Shown here: one piece after another, positions 6,326 to 8,728 of the stretch | Numbering within the stretch: the stretch's first letter is position 1 | Layout of the letters: each line of letters opens with the position of its first letter | NCBI GenBank assembly: GCA_020723785.1 | Contig: DYIH01000059.1 | Coordinates: 1 to 8,728 of the forward strand | Length of the DNA stretch: 8,728 bases | Source: Thermaerobacter marianensis | Lineage (GTDB): Bacteria > Bacillota > Sulfobacillia > DYIH01 | Direction: 5' to 3' | Notes under the pieces: generated by a model | Told to the model about the DNA's origin: nothing | What the model saw: only the letters and a program-made list of their open reading frames with translations | Database searches by the model: none | Program-made: the position numbers and the translations under genes

Positions 6326-6784
6326 TCAACTCAAGAGGCGGGCCAGCCGGTCGAGAAAGCGGGGCACCGCCTCCTTGGGGCGGACGACGATGAAAACGGT
6401 ACGTTCGCCGGCCAGGGTGCCGATGACCTCCTCGGCGTTGATGGAGTCCACCGCCTCCGCCACGCTGGGCGCCGTGGCGGCCAGTGTGTGGATCACCACC
6501 ATGTTCTCGCTATGGTCGTAGCCGGTCACGCATTCGCGCAGGATGCGCAGCAGCCGCTCGCTGTGCGCGCCCGGCTGGCGGTCGTCGGGTACGGCGTAAC
6601 GGTAGCGCCCGTCGCCGGTGGGCACCTTGACCAGCTGCAGTTCCTTGATGTCCCGGGACACGGTGGCCTGGGTCACGTTGATTCCTTCGCGGCGAAGCCG
6701 CTCCGCCAGGTCCTCCTGGGTGGCGACCAGCTCGTTCTTGACGATTTCCACGATACGCATCTGCCGGCGGGTTTTCAACGTCAT
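6326..6784 (-). CDS. argR: Arginine repressor family protein (ArgR/AhrC)
   Basis: A 152-residue transcription regulator, the normal family length. ArgR hexamers bind ARG boxes when loaded with arginine, repressing synthesis and, in some species, activating breakdown. The N-terminal winged helix carries the recognition segment TQATVSRDIKEL at 38-49. The C-terminal oligomerisation and effector domain covers about 75-152 with SENMVVIHTLAATAPSV and GTLAGERTVFIV (122-133). Family members usually have GTIAGDDT; here the two acidic residues that contact arginine are Glu-Arg, and the upstream pocket (usually PGxA) reads AATA. Effector binding may therefore be altered. The start is set by AAAGGAGG nine bases before the ATG at 6784-6782. 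It lies 37 bases after nadK and before recN, as in most Bacillota. No autoregulatory ARG box was recognised. Confidence 0.93.
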   Translation of the reverse strand: MTLKTRRQMRIVEIVKNELVATQEDLAERLRREGINVTQATVSRDIKELQLVKVPTGDGRYRYAVPDDRQPGAHSERLLRILRECVTGYDHSENMVVIHTLAATAPSVAEAVDSINAEEVIGTLAGERTVFIVVRPKEAVPRFLDRLARLLS

Positions 6785-6793
6785 CGGCTCCAC

Positions 6794-6801
6794 CCTCCTT
6801 T
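6794..6801 (-). promoter_or_regulatory. argR Shine-Dalgarno, near-perfect
   Basis: AAAGGAGG, complementary to the 16S rRNA tail, lies nine bases from the ATG at 6784. It decides this start over an in-frame ATG eight codons further in and over the open frame upstream. It is the strongest ribosome site in the window. Confidence 0.85.
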
Positions 6802-6821
6802 GGCCGGCACCTCGCATCACA

Positions 6822-7730
6822 TCAAGATCGCGGGAAAAGGCAGGCGTCATCCCCACGCAGCTTCCGGCGCAGCATGGCGTAGAAATCCCAGCCCGGCCGG
6901 CGCATCAGCAACGCCTTTACCTGGGCCGCCCGGACCCGGACCTCGTCGTCGCCCGTCAGCCGGCACCGCTCCTGGCCGTCCATGGTGACCATGCCCCCCT
7001 CCCGGCTCCGCTCGACACGCAGAACGACCGTTTCCGCCTTGGAGATCACGGTCGGGCGGGCGTAGAAGGTGTGGGCGCATACGGGGGTGATCACCAGCGC
7101 ATCCAGGTCCGGACTGAGCACCGGCCCCCCGGCGGCCAGCGAATAGGCCGTGGAACCGGTGGGGGTGGCCAGGATCACCCCGTCGGCCGGGAACGTGCCG
7201 AGGTGGCTGTCACCGACGTATACGGCGAGCCTGCCCAGGCGGGTGGCCGTACCGGGCGTGACGACCACGTCGTTCAGCGCCAGGAACCGGCACACTCCGC
7301 CGCCACTCTTGACCACGGCCACGTCGAGCATCTCCCGCCGGTCGATGACGTAACACCCCGCCAGGAAGGCGGGCAGCGCCTCGAAGACCTGCTCGGCCTC
7401 GACCTCCGACAGGAAGCCCAGCCGCCCCAGGTTGACCCCCAGCAGGGGGACCCCCAGGGGGGCCAGGATCCGGGCGGCCTTGAGCAGGGTGCCGTCGCCC
7501 CCCAGGGTGATGGCGAAGGCCACCTTATCCCGCCAGGCCTCGCAGGGCAGGACTTCGCAATGCGCCGCGGACCCCACCGCCGCCGCGGCCTCGGGGTGGC
7601 AGACGGGAACAAGCCCCCGTCGGCGGAACCAGGCGGCCAGCTCGCGGGCCAGGGCCACCGCCTCGGGCTTTTCCAGATTGGGCAACAGGCCCACCTGCGT
7701 AATGCCGGCCCTGATCTCGCTCCCTTGCAC
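6822..7730 (-). CDS. nadK: NAD kinase
   Basis: Phosphorylates NAD to NADP in the cytoplasm using ATP or polyphosphate, and is the sole committed route to NADP. The 302-residue protein shows the catalytic GGDGT at 77-81 (Asp79), GVNLGRLGFL at 98-107, ALNDVVV at 151-157, the family block DGVILATPTGSTAYSLAAGG at 183-202, a PVCAHTFYARPTV variant of the usual PICPHTLxxRP segment at 216-228, and MDGQ at 250-253. Length is typical. It starts at GTG 7730-7728 with GGAGG six bases upstream, 16 bases after the acn stop, which makes cotranscription likely. The stretch coding for residues 90-101 is made of alternating C and G runs. In Bacillota this gene normally follows tlyA; here an aconitase gene takes that place. 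Confidence 0.96.
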   Translation of the reverse strand: MQGSEIRAGITQVGLLPNLEKPEAVALARELAAWFRRRGLVPVCHPEAAAAVGSAAHCEVLPCEAWRDKVAFAITLGGDGTLLKAARILAPLGVPLLGVNLGRLGFLSEVEAEQVFEALPAFLAGCYVIDRREMLDVAVVKSGGGVCRFLALNDVVVTPGTATRLGRLAVYVGDSHLGTFPADGVILATPTGSTAYSLAAGGPVLSPDLDALVITPVCAHTFYARPTVISKAETVVLRVERSREGGMVTMDGQERCRLTGDDEVRVRAAQVKALLMRRPGWDFYAMLRRKLRGDDACLFPRS

Positions 7731-7736
7731 TACACC

Positions 7737-7741
7737 CCTCC
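7737..7741 (-). promoter_or_regulatory. nadK Shine-Dalgarno
   Basis: GGAGG within GGCGGAGGGGTG sits six bases before the GTG at 7730. It supports this non-ATG start and lies in the 16-base gap after acn, so nadK is likely translated from the acn message. Confidence 0.7.
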
Positions 7742-7746
7742 GCCGG

Positions 7747-8728
7747 TCATCGCGCCGCCGCCGGCTCGGGCATGGCCGACTGCCGGCGCGTGAAGTTCAG
7801 CAGCCCCCCGGCCAGGATCACCTGCGCCTGGCGCGGCGTCAGTCCATGGCGCACCGGGATGTCCCGCCCCTTGGTCGCGTTGCGCACCACCAGTTCGTCG
7901 CCGGCCGGCAGGGCCTCGCGCAGCCCGTCCAGGCGCAGTTCGTCCCCCTGCTCGACGGCGTCGTAATCCTCCTCGCCGACGAAGGTCAGGGGCAGGATGC
8001 CGAAGTTGATCAGGTTGGCCCGGTGGATGCGGGCGAAGGACTTGGCCAGCACCGCCTTGACGCCCAGGTACATCGGCCCCAGGGCGGCATGCTCACGGCT
8101 GGAGCCTTGGCCGTAGTTGTGCCCGCCCACCACGAACCCGCCTCCGGCCGCCTTGGCCCGCTCGGCGAAGGTCGGGTCCACGCGGGAGAAGACGTATTCG
8201 CTGATGGCCGGGATGTTGGACCGCAGCGGGAGGACCTTGGCCCCGGCCGGCAGGATGTGGTCGGTGCTGATGTTGTCCCCCACCTTGAGCAGCACCTGGC
8301 CGGACAGCGATGCGGGCAGTTCGCCCCGCACCGGCAGCGGCTTGATGTTCGGGCCGCGGATGACCTCCACCGCCTCCGGGTTCTCCGCCGGCGGGATGAC
8401 CCCCCGGTCGTCGATCTCGAACCGCTCCGGCGCCTCCACCCGCGGGAATTCACCCAGGTCGCGGGGGTCTGTGATAACCCCCGTCAGGGCGCAGGCCGCA
8501 GCCGTCTCGGGGCTGGCCAGGTAGACCTTGGCGTCGGCGGTGCCGCTGCGGCCCTCGAAGTTGCGGTTGAAAGTGCGCACCGACACGGCGCCGGACGGGG
8601 GCGCCTGGCCCATGCCGATGCACGGGCCGCAGGCCGCCTCGAGGACGCGGGCGCCGGCGGCGATCAGGTCGGCCAGGGCGCCGTTGCGGCCGATCATCGT
8701 CAGCACCTGCTTGGAACCGGGCGCCACC
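7747..8728 (-). CDS. acn: Aconitate hydratase, C-terminal half (5' end beyond right edge)
   Basis: An iron-sulfur enzyme interconverting citrate and isocitrate in the TCA cycle. The visible 326 residues begin inside the catalytic region at APGSKQVL. AACGPCIGMGQ (31-41 of the visible part) supplies two of the three [4Fe-4S] cysteines; the third should lie upstream, outside the window. RTFNRNFEGRSGT (51-63) is a conserved active-site block. A linker (about 88-140) leads to the swivel domain with DNISTDHILPAG (151-162), GGHNYGQGSSREHAA (201-215) and FARIHRANLINFGILPL (231-247). The compact arrangement resembles the roughly 640-residue Aquifex/clostridial-type aconitase rather than the 900-residue AcnA, but total length cannot be confirmed. 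3-isopropylmalate or homoaconitate dehydratase is less likely, since those usually have a separate small subunit. The stop is 16 bases ahead of nadK. Confidence 0.9.
   Translation of the reverse strand, partial: VAPGSKQVLTMIGRNGALADLIAAGARVLEAACGPCIGMGQAPPSGAVSVRTFNRNFEGRSGTADAKVYLASPETAAACALTGVITDPRDLGEFPRVEAPERFEIDDRGVIPPAENPEAVEVIRGPNIKPLPVRGELPASLSGQVLLKVGDNISTDHILPAGAKVLPLRSNIPAISEYVFSRVDPTFAERAKAAGGGFVVGGHNYGQGSSREHAALGPMYLGVKAVLAKSFARIHRANLINFGILPLTFVGEEDYDAVEQGDELRLDGLREALPAGDELVVRNATKGRDIPVRHGLTPRQAQVILAGGLLNFTRRQSAMPEPAAAR

Larger units (their letters stand above)
6147..6329 (-). other. Doubtful small reading frame between argR and recN
   Basis: A 60-codon frame begins at TTG 6329-6327, overlapping the argR stop (TTGA), and ends 26 bases inside recN. 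A better internal start is ATG at 6287-6285 with GGAGG four bases ahead, giving 46 residues (MTKEAKSLSGS...). It would be positioned to couple argR and recN translation. Against it: about 61% G/C in third codon positions by my count from the ATG, well below the roughly 90% of the start of recN; a perfect inverted repeat lies inside it; and no similarity is recognised. I regard it as a possible leader peptide at best. Confidence 0.2.

Overview
The window is very GC-rich and apart from its first ~400 bases is filled by one unbroken series of eight genes, all on the minus strand. In the direction of transcription (from high to low coordinates) they are: the 3' half of an aconitase-type hydratase (acn), NAD kinase (nadK), the arginine repressor family protein (argR), the DNA repair ATPase recN, a membrane-anchored PIG-L/LmbE-type deacetylase, a GCS2-type carboxylate-amine (glutamate-cysteine) ligase, phosphatidylserine decarboxylase (psd) and a DedA-family membrane protein. 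The order nadK-argR-recN is the hallmark of Bacillota (Firmicutes), where the usual block is tlyA-nadK-argR-recN-spoIVB-spo0A. With this base composition I infer a high-GC Bacillota lineage (Symbiobacterium-, Thermaerobacter- or Limnochordia-like); the genus cannot be named from the window.

Layout. 1-408: the 5' piece of a DDE transposase of the IS1182/DUF772 kind, running in from the left edge and losing recognisable homology near base 170. It is followed by a short AT-richer stretch crowded with inverted and direct repeats that looks like a small non-autonomous element. 409-4373 (or 4400): four tightly packed genes (dedA, psd, GCS2 ligase, PIG-L deacetylase), with 4-base stop/start overlaps or gaps of 4 to about 23 bases, so almost certainly cotranscribed. 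4397-6172: recN. 6173-6325: a 153-base gap with a perfect 10-bp inverted repeat and a doubtful small reading frame. 6326-7730: argR and nadK. 7747-8728: acn, cut by the right edge.

Function. The upstream half is housekeeping (TCA-type aconitase, NADP supply, arginine control, recombinational repair). The downstream half is more distinctive. Psd and DedA are translationally coupled, which suggests that phosphatidylethanolamine is made and then moved across the membrane by products of one message. Just upstream, a deacetylase that typically exposes an amine on an N-acetyl sugar or similar substrate adjoins an ATP-grasp-like carboxylate-amine ligase that could acylate such an amine; this pairing is the best candidate here for an undescribed pathway, but the substrate is unknown. 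These four genes occupy the place where spoIVB-spo0A usually follow recN.

No tRNA, rRNA, CRISPR array, riboswitch or clear intrinsic terminator was recognised. Long open frames on the plus strand (up to about 600 codons opposite recN) are composition artefacts of the minus-strand genes.
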